Shown here in pieces: positions 17,156-25,965 of a stretch of DNA of 64,000 nt. How positions within the stretch are numbered: the first letter of the stretch is position 1; each line of letters starts with the position of its first letter. The notes beneath the pieces are model-generated. The model did no database searches. It was not told where the DNA came from and saw only the letters and a program-made list of their open reading frames with translations. The position numbers and the translations under genes were made by a program. Source of the stretch: Neoroseomonas soli (GTDB lineage Bacteria; Pseudomonadota; Alphaproteobacteria; Acetobacterales; Acetobacteraceae); the NCBI RefSeq assembly GCF_018129065.1, contig NZ_JAAEDM010000001.1, positions 62,001 to 126,000 on the forward strand. The letters are read 5' to 3'.

Positions 17156-19162
17156 TTACGCGGCCTCCTCGGTCAGAAGGATGTTGCCTCGTTCGTCGGG
17201 TGCCGCCTGCCATCCCGGCGGGATGACGGTGGTGGACCAGTCGTCCTCGACGATCGCCGGGCCATGGATGACGTCGCCGAGCGACAGCACCGCGCGGTCA
17301 TAGCGTGGCGTCGGCACCGGCTCGCCCGGCGCGAACCAGCAGGGGTCCGTCGCGAAGGGCCGTGCCGGCGCCGCGCTGGCCGGCGCGCCGGGGATGCGCG
17401 CCTTGCGTGGCGCGCGGACGCGCACACGCAGCCCGAGCAGCTCCCACGCCTCGCCGGAGGCGAAGCCGAACAACGCCTCGTGCCGGGCCTCGAAGGCGGC
17501 GGCGAGGTCCTCCGCGGTGCCGATGCCGGTCATCGCGACGTCCACGGCATAGGATTGCCCGCGGTAGCGGATCAGCGCCGTCTCCTCGACGACCAGCGCC
17601 TCGGGCGCGTGGCCCTGTTCGAGCAGCGGCGCCTGCAGTTCCTCGGCAAGCGCCTGGCGCACGGAGGCGAGGCGGAAGGTGTCGAAGGAATCCCCGGGCA
17701 GGCGCAGCGTGCGCTGGCGGGTGTAGCTCGTCTCCGCCGCCACGCAGCCCAGCGCCGAGAAGGCGGAGGAGAAGGCCGGCACCAGCACCCGCGACATGCC
17801 GTAGGACCGCGCCAGCCCCACCGCATGCATCGGTCCCATGCCGCCGAAGGCGAGCAGCGTCGCCCCGCGCCCGTCCACGCCGCGCTCGACCGTGATCTTG
17901 TTCAACGCGCGGGCCATCGTCGCATCGGCCACGCGCAGCACGCCGAGCGCGAGTTCCACCACCGGTACGCCGAGTGTCGCCGCGAGCGGCGCGAACACGG
18001 CTTCCGCCTTCGCGCGGTCCAGCGTGATCTCGCCGCCCAGCTTCCGCCGCGGGTTCAGGTAGCCGAGGATCGCATTCGCATCGCACACCGTCGGCTGTGC
18101 GCCGCCGCGGCCGTAGCAGGCCGGCCCGGGCTCGGCGCCCGCGCTCTGCGGGCCGATGCTGAGGCCGCCAGGCCCGTGCCGCACGATCGACCCGCCGCCG
18201 GCGCCGATGGATTCGATCGCGACCATCGGCTGTCGCAGCGGCTGGTCCGCAAGCTTCGCATCCGCCGTGATCTCCGCCTGGCCGTCGAGAATGAGCGCGA
18301 CATCCGTCGTCGTCCCGCCCATGTCGAAGGAGAGGACGGCCTGTTCCCCGACGTCGCGCGCCACGGCAGCCGCGGCCGCCACGCCGGCCGCCGGCCCGGA
18401 CAGCGCCATGACGAGCGGACGCTCCGAGGCCGCCTCCGGCGAGGCCATCCCGCCCGCCGAATGCATCACCGAAAGGCGCGTCTCCGCCGGCAGCGTGGCG
18501 CGCAGCTTCGCCAGGTATTCCGCGGCGAGCGGCATCACCGCGGCGTTCAGCACCGTCGCGATGGTTCGCTCGTATTCGCGCGCCTCCGGGTTGATGACGT
18601 GAGACAGCGACAGATAGGGCACGCGTCCCTTCAACCTCTCGGCAATTGCCTCTTCATGCGCCGGATTGGCATAGGCATGCAGCAGGGCGATCGCGACGCT
18701 GCGCGCGCCGCTCGCCACCGCGCGCTCCGCGGCCTCCTTCGCCTGCCCGGGCGCGAGCGGTGCAAGTTCCGTCCCGTCATGCAGCATCCGCCCGCCGGCG
18801 GCGATGCGCCGCTCGCGCGGCACCAGCGGAGCCGGCTTCGGCGGCACGTCGAGGCGGTAGAGGTCGCGCCGGCTCTGCCGCCCGATCTCGATGATGTCCT
18901 CGAAGCCCTCGGTCGCGATGAGCGCCACAGGCTCGAGTCGCCCTTCCACGATGGCATTGGTCACGCGTGTCGTGCCGTGGATGAGCTCCTGCACCTCATC
19001 CGGCCGCAGCCCCACCGCGCCGAGCGCGGCGGTGATGCTGCCGACCGGGTCCGCGGCGCGGGATGGCACCTTTGCGCTGCGCGGCGTCTCGCTCCCGTCA
19101 TGCACCGCGACGATGTCGGTGAAGGTGCCTCCGATGTCGATGCCGACGCGCCAGCCCGCCAT
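17156..19162 (-). CDS. hyuA: Hydantoinase A/oxoprolinase-family subunit
   Basis: The 668-residue ATP-binding subunit of a hydantoinase/oxoprolinase begins MAGWRVGIDIGGTFTDIVAV, the actin-like phosphate-binding motif of the family, and carries the second phosphate motif LSFDMGGTTTDVALILDG in the middle, then ESIGAGGGSIVRHG and AGAEPGPACYGRGG. Length and motifs match HyuA/N-methylhydantoinase A; acetone-carboxylase beta chains are more distant relatives. The start at 19162 is chosen because homology begins there, 19 codons into the open frame. It is divergent from the OYE-Liv operon starting at 19280, so the two transcription units share a 117-bp control region and probably serve the same imported compound. 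Confidence 0.88.
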   Translation of the reverse strand: MAGWRVGIDIGGTFTDIVAVHDGSETPRSAKVPSRAADPVGSITAALGAVGLRPDEVQELIHGTTRVTNAIVEGRLEPVALIATEGFEDIIEIGRQSRRDLYRLDVPPKPAPLVPRERRIAAGGRMLHDGTELAPLAPGQAKEAAERAVASGARSVAIALLHAYANPAHEEAIAERLKGRVPYLSLSHVINPEAREYERTIATVLNAAVMPLAAEYLAKLRATLPAETRLSVMHSAGGMASPEAASERPLVMALSGPAAGVAAAAAVARDVGEQAVLSFDMGGTTTDVALILDGQAEITADAKLADQPLRQPMVAIESIGAGGGSIVRHGPGGLSIGPQSAGAEPGPACYGRGGAQPTVCDANAILGYLNPRRKLGGEITLDRAKAEAVFAPLAATLGVPVVELALGVLRVADATMARALNKITVERGVDGRGATLLAFGGMGPMHAVGLARSYGMSRVLVPAFSSAFSALGCVAAETSYTRQRTLRLPGDSFDTFRLASVRQALAEELQAPLLEQGHAPEALVVEETALIRYRGQSYAVDVAMTGIGTAEDLAAAFEARHEALFGFASGEAWELLGLRVRVRAPRKARIPGAPASAAPARPFATDPCWFAPGEPVPTPRYDRAVLSLGDVIHGPAIVEDDWSTTVIPPGWQAAPDERGNILLTEEAA

Positions 19163-19224
19163 GCAGCCCTCGCTTCTCGCTGGGGCGAAAGCCTGCAACA
19201 GCACGCTCGCTTCGAACACCCCCC

Positions 19225-19254
19225 TTTACAGATCGCGCCGACGGGTTCTGGAAT
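19225..19254 (+). promoter_or_regulatory. Possible promoter of the OYE-Liv operon
   Basis: TTTACA (19225-19230) and TGGAAT (19249-19254) with an 18-bp spacer give the best vegetative-type promoter match in the hyuA/OYE interval. It would place the transcription start near 19262 and makes the ATG at 19253 unusable, agreeing with a start at 19280. The -10 box is imperfect. Confidence 0.3.
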
Positions 19255-19279
19255 GGATGCGGCAACGAGGGTTTGGCGC

Positions 19280-20461
19280 ATGCTTCCCGTCGCCGGGAAC
19301 ACGGCAAGCGTAGTCCAGCCGGCATCGCGGAACGGCGACACGTTGCCGCTTTGCCTCTCGCCCTTTTCGCTGCGCGGTGTCGCCTTCGCCAACCGTCTCG
19401 TTGTCTCGCCGATGGCGCAGTACATGTGCACGGACGGCATGCCGGGCGACTGGCACGCGACGCATCTCGGCATGCATGCGCTGGGCGGGGCAGGGCTGGT
19501 CGTCGCCGAGATGACCTGCGTCTCGCCCGAGGCGCGAATCACGCCAGGCTGCCCTGGGCTGTGGAACGACGCACAGACCGCGGCGTGGCGTAGGATCACG
19601 GATGCCGTGCATGCGCACACGCCCGCGCGCATCGGCGTGCAGATCGGCCATGCCGGCCGCAAGGGCTCCACGCGGCCCTTGTGGGAGGGCTTCTCGAAGC
19701 CGCTTGCCGAGGGCAACTGGCCGATTCTCGCGCCGTCGCCCATTCCCTGGTCCGAGGCCAACCAGGTGCCGCGCGAGGCGACCGCCGAGGACCTCGCCGC
19801 GATCGCCGCGCAGCACGCCGCGGCCGCACGCCGCGCCTTGCTGGCCGGCTTCGATCTCATCGAGCTGCACTTCGCACACGGCTACCTCGTCTCCTCCTTC
19901 CTCTCGCCGCTGTCGAACCGTCGTGTCGACGGCTTCGGTGGCAGCCTGGCGAATCGTCTTCGCTTCCCCTTGATGGTCCTCCGTGCGGTGCGCGCTTCCG
20001 TGCCGGACGCGATGCCCGTCACGGCGCGCCTTTCCTGCAGCGACTGGATCGAGGGCGGCTTCACGCCCGACGACGCCGTGCAGGTTGCGATCGCGCTGCG
20101 CGACGCCGGGTGCGACCTCATCGTCGCCTCGTCCGGCCAGACCGATCCGCAGTCCAGGCCGACGGCGGGAGCCATGTGGCAGGTGCCCTTCGCGGGCCGG
20201 ATCCGGGCGGAAGCGGCGGTCGCCACCATGGCGGTCGGCGGCGTCACCGAACCGTCCCACGCCGAGGGCATCGTCGCGGAGGACGCTGCCGACATGGTCG
20301 CCGTCGGGCGTGCCGCTCTCTACGACCCCTGGTGGGCAAGGCACTGGTCGCACGCGCTCGGCGCGCCGCTGCCCTGGCCACTCCCCTACGCCTATGGCGG
20401 GCATTTCGCCCGCCGCCATGTCCTCGTCCATCGCCACGCCGAAGGGAGACCACGGTCATGA
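19280..20461 (+). CDS. Old-yellow-enzyme-type NADH:flavin oxidoreductase (YqjM/XenA class)
   Basis: The 393-residue FMN-dependent ene-reductase of the TIM-barrel OYE family has LSPFSLRGVAFANRLVVSPM followed by AQYMCTDGMPGDWH, the XenA/YqjM-type N-terminus with the active-site Cys in QYMC, IGVQIGHAGRKGS, AARRALLAGFDLIELHFAHG, SPLSNRRVDGFGGSLANRL and the FMN-phosphate block MVAVGRAALYDPWW. The ATG at 19280 has GAGGG eight bases upstream and is preferred over 19253. Its stop overlaps the next gene's start (ATGA). As first gene of an operon with a Liv transporter and acyl-CoA enzymes, it probably reduces an unsaturated intermediate. Natural substrate unknown. Confidence 0.87.
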   Translation: MLPVAGNTASVVQPASRNGDTLPLCLSPFSLRGVAFANRLVVSPMAQYMCTDGMPGDWHATHLGMHALGGAGLVVAEMTCVSPEARITPGCPGLWNDAQTAAWRRITDAVHAHTPARIGVQIGHAGRKGSTRPLWEGFSKPLAEGNWPILAPSPIPWSEANQVPREATAEDLAAIAAQHAAAARRALLAGFDLIELHFAHGYLVSSFLSPLSNRRVDGFGGSLANRLRFPLMVLRAVRASVPDAMPVTARLSCSDWIEGGFTPDDAVQVAIALRDAGCDLIVASSGQTDPQSRPTAGAMWQVPFAGRIRAEAAVATMAVGGVTEPSHAEGIVAEDAADMVAVGRAALYDPWWARHWSHALGAPLPWPLPYAYGGHFARRHVLVHRHAEGRPRS

Positions 20462-21666
20462 TCACGCGTCGCGAGCTCGCAGCCGGCGCCGCCGGCATCG
20501 CCCTCGTCACCGCCGGCACGCGGGAGGCCGCGGCGCAAGACCGCACCGGTGTCACCGACAACGTCTTGAAGATCGGCGTGCTCGGCAGTCTCACCGGCGT
20601 GCAGGCCGTGTTCGGGCAGGGCAACCTCTCCGGGGTACAGATAGTCTTCGACGAGGTGAACGCCGCCGGCGGTATCCACGGACGGCGCCTTGAGATTGCT
20701 TCGGTGGACGACGAGAGCACGCCCGCACGGTCCATCGCCGGCTTCCGCCGCCTGGTGGACGACGAACGTGTCTTCGCCGTGATCGGCCCATCGGCCAGCG
20801 CCATCGGCCAGGCGATGGAACCGACGCTGCGCGCGGCCTCGGCCGTGCCGGTGCTGATCTCGATCTTCTCGAGCCCCGCAGCGACCGAACCGTACAAGAA
20901 CAACGTCTTCCGCACCGGGCCGCTGAATGATCGGCTGCAGGGCAAGGCGCTTGCGGACTTCGCGCTGGACGTACTGCACGGCCAGAAGGTCGCCCTGGCG
21001 CAGCAGACCGACGAATACGGCCGCCGCGGCGGGCAGAGCCTGACCGAGCAGATGCGCGCGCGCAGCAAGCCCCTCGTCGCGACCGAGGTCTTCAACCTGA
21101 CGGACACCGACTTCACTGCGCAGCTCCTGCGCATGAAGCAGGCCGAGCCGGACGTCATCGTGATCTACGGTTTTCCCGCCCCCGCCGCGACCATCACGCG
21201 ACAGGCGCGGCAGCTCGGCCTGACGGCGAAGATCATCGGCTCGAATGCGACGTCCAACCGCACCTATCCCGCGACCGTCGGGCCCGCCGCAGTCGGGGTG
21301 ATGAACGTCATCACGCTTGCCGACCTCCCGGAACGGCCGACAGATCCGCGCATGCAGGCCTATGTCCAGAAGTTCACCGCACGCTTCCCGGACCTCGCGC
21401 GGCAGAACCGCCCGGACCTCGGCGACTGCCTGGGCTACAATGGCGCGATGGTCTTTGCCGAGGGGCTGCGGAAGGCCGGTCGCGATCTCTCGCGCGAGGG
21501 CTTCATCCGCGCCATGGAGAGCATCTCGAACTTCGAGACCGGCGTCGGCCTGCCCACGACCTTCGGCCCGAACCGCCGCGAGGGCAACCTGCAGGCCCGC
21601 GTGCTGGAATTCCAGCCCGACCTGACGCGCAAGCTGATCGAGCAGCGGCTGCAGGCGCAACCCTGA
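20458..21666 (+). CDS. Branched-chain amino acid-type ABC transporter substrate-binding protein
   Basis: The 402-residue periplasmic LivK-class binding protein has an N-terminus MITRRELAAGAAGIALVTAG carrying a twin-arginine-like leader ending near REAAAQ. The mature protein begins with KIGVLGSLTGVQAVFGQGNL and has GVQIVFDEVNAAGGIHGRRL, VIGPSASAIGQAM and DVIVIYGFPAPAATI, typical of the LivJ/LivK superfamily used for amino acids, amides and aromatic acids. It overlaps the OYE gene by four bases. The matching permeases and ATPases (LivHMGF) follow after three enzyme genes, giving a complete ABC importer split by its catabolic genes. Confidence 0.88.
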   Translation: MITRRELAAGAAGIALVTAGTREAAAQDRTGVTDNVLKIGVLGSLTGVQAVFGQGNLSGVQIVFDEVNAAGGIHGRRLEIASVDDESTPARSIAGFRRLVDDERVFAVIGPSASAIGQAMEPTLRAASAVPVLISIFSSPAATEPYKNNVFRTGPLNDRLQGKALADFALDVLHGQKVALAQQTDEYGRRGGQSLTEQMRARSKPLVATEVFNLTDTDFTAQLLRMKQAEPDVIVIYGFPAPAATITRQARQLGLTAKIIGSNATSNRTYPATVGPAAVGVMNVITLADLPERPTDPRMQAYVQKFTARFPDLARQNRPDLGDCLGYNGAMVFAEGLRKAGRDLSREGFIRAMESISNFETGVGLPTTFGPNRREGNLQARVLEFQPDLTRKLIEQRLQAQP

Positions 21667-21671
21667 CCGCC

Positions 21672-22136
21672 ATGACCGAGGCGCGGCAGCTCTACATCGA
21701 GGACTTCGCGCCGGGGCAGGCCTTCCCCGGCGCGCGCTCGACCTGTGCGGTCAAGGACTTCCTCGACTTCGCCCGCATCACGGGCGATGCGCACCCGATC
21801 CACTACGATGCCGACTATGCCGCGAAGACGCGCTTCGGCCGGCCGCTCGCGCACGGTCTGCTCGTCGCCGGCTACAGCGCGCTCGGCGCGACGAAGCTCT
21901 CCACGATGCTGGAGGAGAGCATGGTCGCGATGCTGGAGGTCACCTTCCGCTACAGGAAGCCCGTCTTTGCCGACGACGTGCTGACCAGCCATTTCGAGGT
22001 CGCCGAGGTTTCGCGCGATCCCACCAAGGACACGGGAAGGATCCGCTTCAAGGTCACGCTGACCAACCAGACGGGCGAGACCGTAGTCGAAGGCAGCCAC
22101 CTCTATCTCTTGCGCGCCAGGGGCAAGTCGGCATGA
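21672..22136 (+). CDS. MaoC-like (R)-specific enoyl-CoA hydratase
   Basis: This 154-residue single-hotdog protein has the hydratase signature DFARITGDAHPIHYDADYA followed by AKTRFGRPLAHGLLVAGYSA; the Asp and His in GDAHPIH are the catalytic pair of MaoC/PhaJ enzymes. It should add water across the double bond of an enoyl-CoA. It sits 5 bp after the binding-protein gene and overlaps the following acyl-CoA ligase by four bases (ATGA), so it is embedded in the operon and probably acts on the CoA ester that ligase makes. Confidence 0.87.
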   Translation: MTEARQLYIEDFAPGQAFPGARSTCAVKDFLDFARITGDAHPIHYDADYAAKTRFGRPLAHGLLVAGYSALGATKLSTMLEESMVAMLEVTFRYRKPVFADDVLTSHFEVAEVSRDPTKDTGRIRFKVTLTNQTGETVVEGSHLYLLRARGKSA

Positions 22137-23776
22137 GCGAGGCGGCGGCGATATGGGCCGGCATCGTCGGGGAACTGGGTTGGACCGGCCGTCCGGCGGT
22201 GAACCTGGCCGAGACGCTGGTGGACCGCCACGCGACATCCGCGCGTGTCGCGCTGCACTGGGAGGGTCGCGACGGCACGCAGCGCGCCTTCACCTTCGCC
22301 GAACTTTCCGAGGCCTCCGCGCGGCACGCGGACATGCTGCGCAGCCTCGGCATCACGGCCGGCGACCGCGTCGCCTGCATCCTGCCGCGTGTGCCCGAAG
22401 CGATCGTCGCTATGCTCGGCGCCTTCCGCATCGGCGCGATACACTTGCCGATCTTCTCGGGCTTCGGCGCCGAGGCGACGGCGCGCCGCGTCAGCGATGC
22501 CGGCGCGCGCGTCGTCGTCACCCACGCCGATGTGCGAGCCCGCTTGCCGCAGATCTGGCCATATCCCGTCACGGTGGTGACGGTGCCGCGCGCGGATGGC
22601 ACCGGCGTCCCCGCGGGGGATGTGGACCACCGCGCTGCACTCGCCGCGGCGTCGGCGGATGTCCCACCCGTGCTCCGCCTGCGGACCGATCCAGCAGTGC
22701 TTCTCTTCACCTCTGGCTCCACCGGCCCGCCCAAGGCGGTGGCCATCGCGACCAATTTTCCGGCCGCGATCTGGCCCGCGATCTGCTACGCGGGCGATCT
22801 TCGCTCCGGCGACGTGTTCTGGCCCACCGGGGACCCCGGCTGGGGCTACGGCCTCGTCTGCTACGCTGTCGCGCTGGCGGCGGGCGAGGCGGTGCACATG
22901 TGGGAAGCCAACCCGACGCCGGAGACGACGCTCGGCTTCCTGGCACGCCACCGCATCACCGTGCTCGGAACGGTGCCGACCCTGCTGCGCGGGCTGATGG
23001 CACTGGGCGAGGGCAGCGTGCGCCGCCCGGACATCGCCGTGCGCAGCATCATGAGTTGCGGCGAGCCGCTTAACGCCGAATGCGTCACCTTCTTCCGCCG
23101 CGTCTGGGGCGTCACGCCCCTCGATCAGTTCGGTTCGTCGGAACACGGCCTGCCGATCGGCAACCGCTTCGTGGATCGTGACGCCGTGCGGCCCGGTTCC
23201 ATGGGCAAGCCGTTGCCCGGTCAGCGCATCGCCATCGTGGACGAGGCCGGCGCGGTGCAGCCAGGCGGGACGCCCGGCCTGATTGCGACAATGCCGCCGC
23301 CTGACGGCATCTATGCGCTGGGCTACTGGAACAACCCGGAAGCGGAGGCTGCGCTGCGGCGCCAAGGCTGGATCGTCACCGGCGACATCGGGCACGAGGA
23401 CGCTGATGGCTACTACTGGTTCGAAGGCCGGATGGACGACGTGATCAAGTCTGCCGGCTACCGCGTCGGCCCGTTCGAGGTCGAGAGCGCGTTGCTCACC
23501 CACTCCGCGGTCGCGGAGGCCGCCGTGATAGGCAAGCCAGACGCCGCGCGCGGACAGCTGGTCAAGGCCTTCGTGGTGCTGAAGCCAGGTTTCGCCGACA
23601 GCCAGGCGCTACGCGAGGAACTGGTCTCTGCGGCGCGGCGCGAGGTCGGCGCCCATGCCTTCCCGCGCGAGATCGAGATCGTCACGGACCTGCCCAAGAC
23701 CACTACGGGCAAGATCCAGCGCTTCGTACTGCGCCAACAGGAAGTCGCAAGCCAGACAGGAAGCAGGACGCCATGA
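22133..23776 (+). CDS. AMP-dependent acyl-CoA synthetase/ligase
   Basis: The 547-residue ANL-superfamily ligase forms an acyl-adenylate and then the CoA thioester. Visible core motifs are VLLFTSGSTGPPKAVAI (phosphate loop), DQFGSSEHGLPIGNR, GYWNNPEAEAALRRQGWIV, TGDIGHEDADGYYWFEGRMD with DVIKSAGYRVGPFEVES, and the C-terminal lysine block LPKTTTGKIQRFVL. It is closest to the acetyl/medium-chain (AcsA/ACSM) type. The acid probably enters through the Liv transporter of the same operon, but cannot be named. Start overlaps the MaoC stop; end overlaps the Rid gene. Confidence 0.9.
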   Translation: MSEAAAIWAGIVGELGWTGRPAVNLAETLVDRHATSARVALHWEGRDGTQRAFTFAELSEASARHADMLRSLGITAGDRVACILPRVPEAIVAMLGAFRIGAIHLPIFSGFGAEATARRVSDAGARVVVTHADVRARLPQIWPYPVTVVTVPRADGTGVPAGDVDHRAALAAASADVPPVLRLRTDPAVLLFTSGSTGPPKAVAIATNFPAAIWPAICYAGDLRSGDVFWPTGDPGWGYGLVCYAVALAAGEAVHMWEANPTPETTLGFLARHRITVLGTVPTLLRGLMALGEGSVRRPDIAVRSIMSCGEPLNAECVTFFRRVWGVTPLDQFGSSEHGLPIGNRFVDRDAVRPGSMGKPLPGQRIAIVDEAGAVQPGGTPGLIATMPPPDGIYALGYWNNPEAEAALRRQGWIVTGDIGHEDADGYYWFEGRMDDVIKSAGYRVGPFEVESALLTHSAVAEAAVIGKPDAARGQLVKAFVVLKPGFADSQALREELVSAARREVGAHAFPREIEIVTDLPKTTTGKIQRFVLRQQEVASQTGSRTP

Positions 23777-24171
23777 ACCGCTACGAAGCCATCATGCCCG
23801 GCCCCTGGTCGGACAAGCTTACTTTCTCGCCCGCGATCCGCGTGGGCATGCTGCTCTTCATCAGCGGCACGACGGCAACCGACGAGAACCGCAACATCGT
23901 CGGCGTCGGCGACATCGCCGAGCAGACGCGTCAGATTTTCCGGAAGTGGGAGCCGATCCTGAAGGCCGCGGGGGCCACCTTCGACAACGTCGTCGAGACC
24001 ACGGACTACTACCTGACCCTGGAAGGCTATTCGCAAACGGCCGACGTGCGTCGCGAGTTCTTCCGCCATCCCTTTCCGGCCGCGACCGGTGTGCAGGTTG
24101 CGGGGCTGATCCGGCCGGAGGCGCTGATCGAGATCAAGGGCATCGCCGTCCTCGACGCCGTCCGCGGCTGA
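23773..24171 (+). CDS. Rid (YjgF/UK114)-family protein lacking the RidA arginine
   Basis: The 132-residue member of the YjgF/YER057c/UK114 family has the fold's core blocks MLLFISGTTATDENRNIVG, FRKWEPILKAAGATFDNVVE and TDYYLTLEGY. Where RidA deaminases have the essential Arg (RSCVEVA), this protein reads ATGVQVAGL, so it lacks the residue needed for 2-imino-acid hydrolysis and belongs to one of the other Rid subgroups, often found in catabolic operons with untested activity. It overlaps the ligase by four bases and precedes livH by 10 bp. A hydrolytic or isomerising step on a pathway intermediate is possible. Confidence 0.85.
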   Translation: MNRYEAIMPGPWSDKLTFSPAIRVGMLLFISGTTATDENRNIVGVGDIAEQTRQIFRKWEPILKAAGATFDNVVETTDYYLTLEGYSQTADVRREFFRHPFPAATGVQVAGLIRPEALIEIKGIAVLDAVRG

Positions 24172-24181
24172 AGGCGCGGGC

Positions 24182-25048
24182 GTGTTCGGCCAGATCCTCG
24201 TCTCCGGCATCACCGCCGGTGCAGTCTATGCGCTTGTGGCGCTCGGCTTCGTCGTGCTGCACCGAGGCACACGCGTGGTGCATTTCGGACTTGGCGACCA
24301 GATGACGATGAGCGCCTATCTCGTGGTCATCGCCCAGGTTTTCTTGGACGCACCCTTCGCGGTTGCGATCCTGTTTTCGCTTGTGCTTTCGGCAGGATTT
24401 GGCGTTGCGATCGAACGCGGCGTGATGCGGCCGCTGCGGCGCGCCCCGCTTCTCGTCATGGTGATCGCGACCCTCGCGATTGGTGCCGCACTTCGCGAGG
24501 GGCTGCGTGCCTCCATGGGCCCGCTGCCCTGGCCAGTGCCCTTCCTACTGACGCCGGCGCCGTTCACCCTGGGGGGGCTCGTGCTCGTTCCGGCTAACCT
24601 CGCCGTGGTCGGCGTGGCGTTGGCTGTGATGCTCAGCCTGTTTGTGGCGCTGCGCTTCACGCGCTTCGGTCGCGCCATCGTGGCAGTGTATGAGAACCCG
24701 ACAGGCGCGGCCATCGTGGGCATTTCCGTGCCCAGTGTTCACGCGCGTCTGTGGGGCCTCTCCTCAGTGCTGGCCGCCATCGCCGGGATCCTGGTTGCGC
24801 CGCTGATCACGCTTTCGCCCGACATGGGCACCATCGGGATCAAAGGGTTTGCCGCAGCAATCCTCGGCGGCTTCAACAGCCTGCCGGGCGCCATCGCAGG
24901 CGGCATTCTGCTTGGCATCGCGGAGACCGCGGCCGGTGTCTACGTTTCTACGGCAATGAAGGACATCATCTCCTACGCATTGCTCATCGGCTGCGTGCTC
25001 CTCTTGCCCCAGGGTCTCTTCGGCAGGGCGGAGCCGAGGAAGGTATGA
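24182..25048 (+). CDS. livH: Branched-chain amino acid-type ABC permease (LivH class)
   Basis: The 288-residue inner-membrane permease has about eight hydrophobic helices. It begins at GTG 24182 with MFGQILVSGITAGAVYALVA, the typical LivH start, and holds ERGVMRPLRRAPLLVMVIAT and the cytoplasmic coupling block ENPTGAAIVGISVPSVHARL near residues 165-190. The C-terminal half GFAAAILGGFNSLPGAIAGG is also diagnostic. It ends in an ATGA overlap with livM. Together with LivM, LivG, LivF and the binding protein it forms a complete importer. Confidence 0.9.
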   Translation: MFGQILVSGITAGAVYALVALGFVVLHRGTRVVHFGLGDQMTMSAYLVVIAQVFLDAPFAVAILFSLVLSAGFGVAIERGVMRPLRRAPLLVMVIATLAIGAALREGLRASMGPLPWPVPFLLTPAPFTLGGLVLVPANLAVVGVALAVMLSLFVALRFTRFGRAIVAVYENPTGAAIVGISVPSVHARLWGLSSVLAAIAGILVAPLITLSPDMGTIGIKGFAAAILGGFNSLPGAIAGGILLGIAETAAGVYVSTAMKDIISYALLIGCVLLLPQGLFGRAEPRKV

Positions 25049-25965
25049 TCGCGCGCCTCCTGATCTTCGCCGCCGCCGCAGCACTCGTCGCGCTACCCTT
25101 CTTCGCGCCCTCGCACATAGTCTTCCTTGTGGCGATGATCGGTTCGACTTCCGTGATGGTCGCTGGCCTGACCATCGTCGTGGGCTTCACCGGCCAGATT
25201 TCCATCGCCCAGGCGAGCTTCGCGGCCATTGGTGCCTATGGAACGGCGCAACTTGCCACCATGGCCGGCCTCCCACACTGGATCGGCCTGCCGGCCATCG
25301 CGCTGGTCGCGGCCGTGGTGGGCTACCTCTTCGGGCTGCTGTCGCTACGCGTCGCCGACCACTACCTGGCGCTCGCCACCATGGCACTCTGCGCCATCGT
25401 GCAGCTCCTGCTGATCCACCTCGAGGACTGGACCGGCGGCGCCGTCGGCCTGGCTGTGCCGCCGCTTGCAGTCGGCACGCGGATGTTGACGCGCCCCACC
25501 GAACTCTACGCTGTCATCATGCCCTGCGTGGCGCTGACAGTCTGGTTCCTGCATGCTCTCTCCACTTCCCGCCTGGGCCGCGCCTTCGCCGCGCTGCGGA
25601 TGAGCGAGGTTGCCGCCGCCGCCATCGGCATACCGGTGCTGCACTACAAATCACTGGCGTTCGCCCTTTCGGCCTTCTTCGGCGCCTTCGGTGGCGGCCT
25701 GTTCGCCTTGCAGACGACCTATCTCGACCCTGCACAATTCGGGATCCTGGAATCGGTGCGCCTCATCGCCATAGCGGTGATAGGCGGCGTGCTGAACCCC
25801 TTCGGTCCGCTCATCGGTTCTGCCGTGTTCGTGCTGCTCCCCGAGGCGATGGGGGCGCTCGGCCGCTACATGTCACTGGTCTTTTCGCTGCTGCTACTTC
25901 TGTTCGTCGTCGTCTCGCCCCAAGGCATCGCCGGGCTTCCCGCCCGCTTGAGGGCGCGGCGATGA
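25045..25965 (+). CDS. livM: Branched-chain amino acid-type ABC permease (LivM class)
   Basis: The 306-residue polytopic membrane protein starts MIARLLIFAAAAALVALPFF. It has the LivM family block VGFTGQISIAQASFAAIGAY, SLRVADHYLALATMALCAIV and the coupling-loop region GRAFAALRMSEVAAAAIGIP, followed by LAFALSAFFGAFGGGLFALQ. The start at 25045 follows GAGGAAGGT and overlaps the livH stop (ATGA); the stop likewise overlaps livG, so stoichiometric expression through coupling is expected. Pairs with LivH to form the translocation pore. Confidence 0.9.
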   Translation: MIARLLIFAAAAALVALPFFAPSHIVFLVAMIGSTSVMVAGLTIVVGFTGQISIAQASFAAIGAYGTAQLATMAGLPHWIGLPAIALVAAVVGYLFGLLSLRVADHYLALATMALCAIVQLLLIHLEDWTGGAVGLAVPPLAVGTRMLTRPTELYAVIMPCVALTVWFLHALSTSRLGRAFAALRMSEVAAAAIGIPVLHYKSLAFALSAFFGAFGGGLFALQTTYLDPAQFGILESVRLIAIAVIGGVLNPFGPLIGSAVFVLLPEAMGALGRYMSLVFSLLLLLFVVVSPQGIAGLPARLRARR

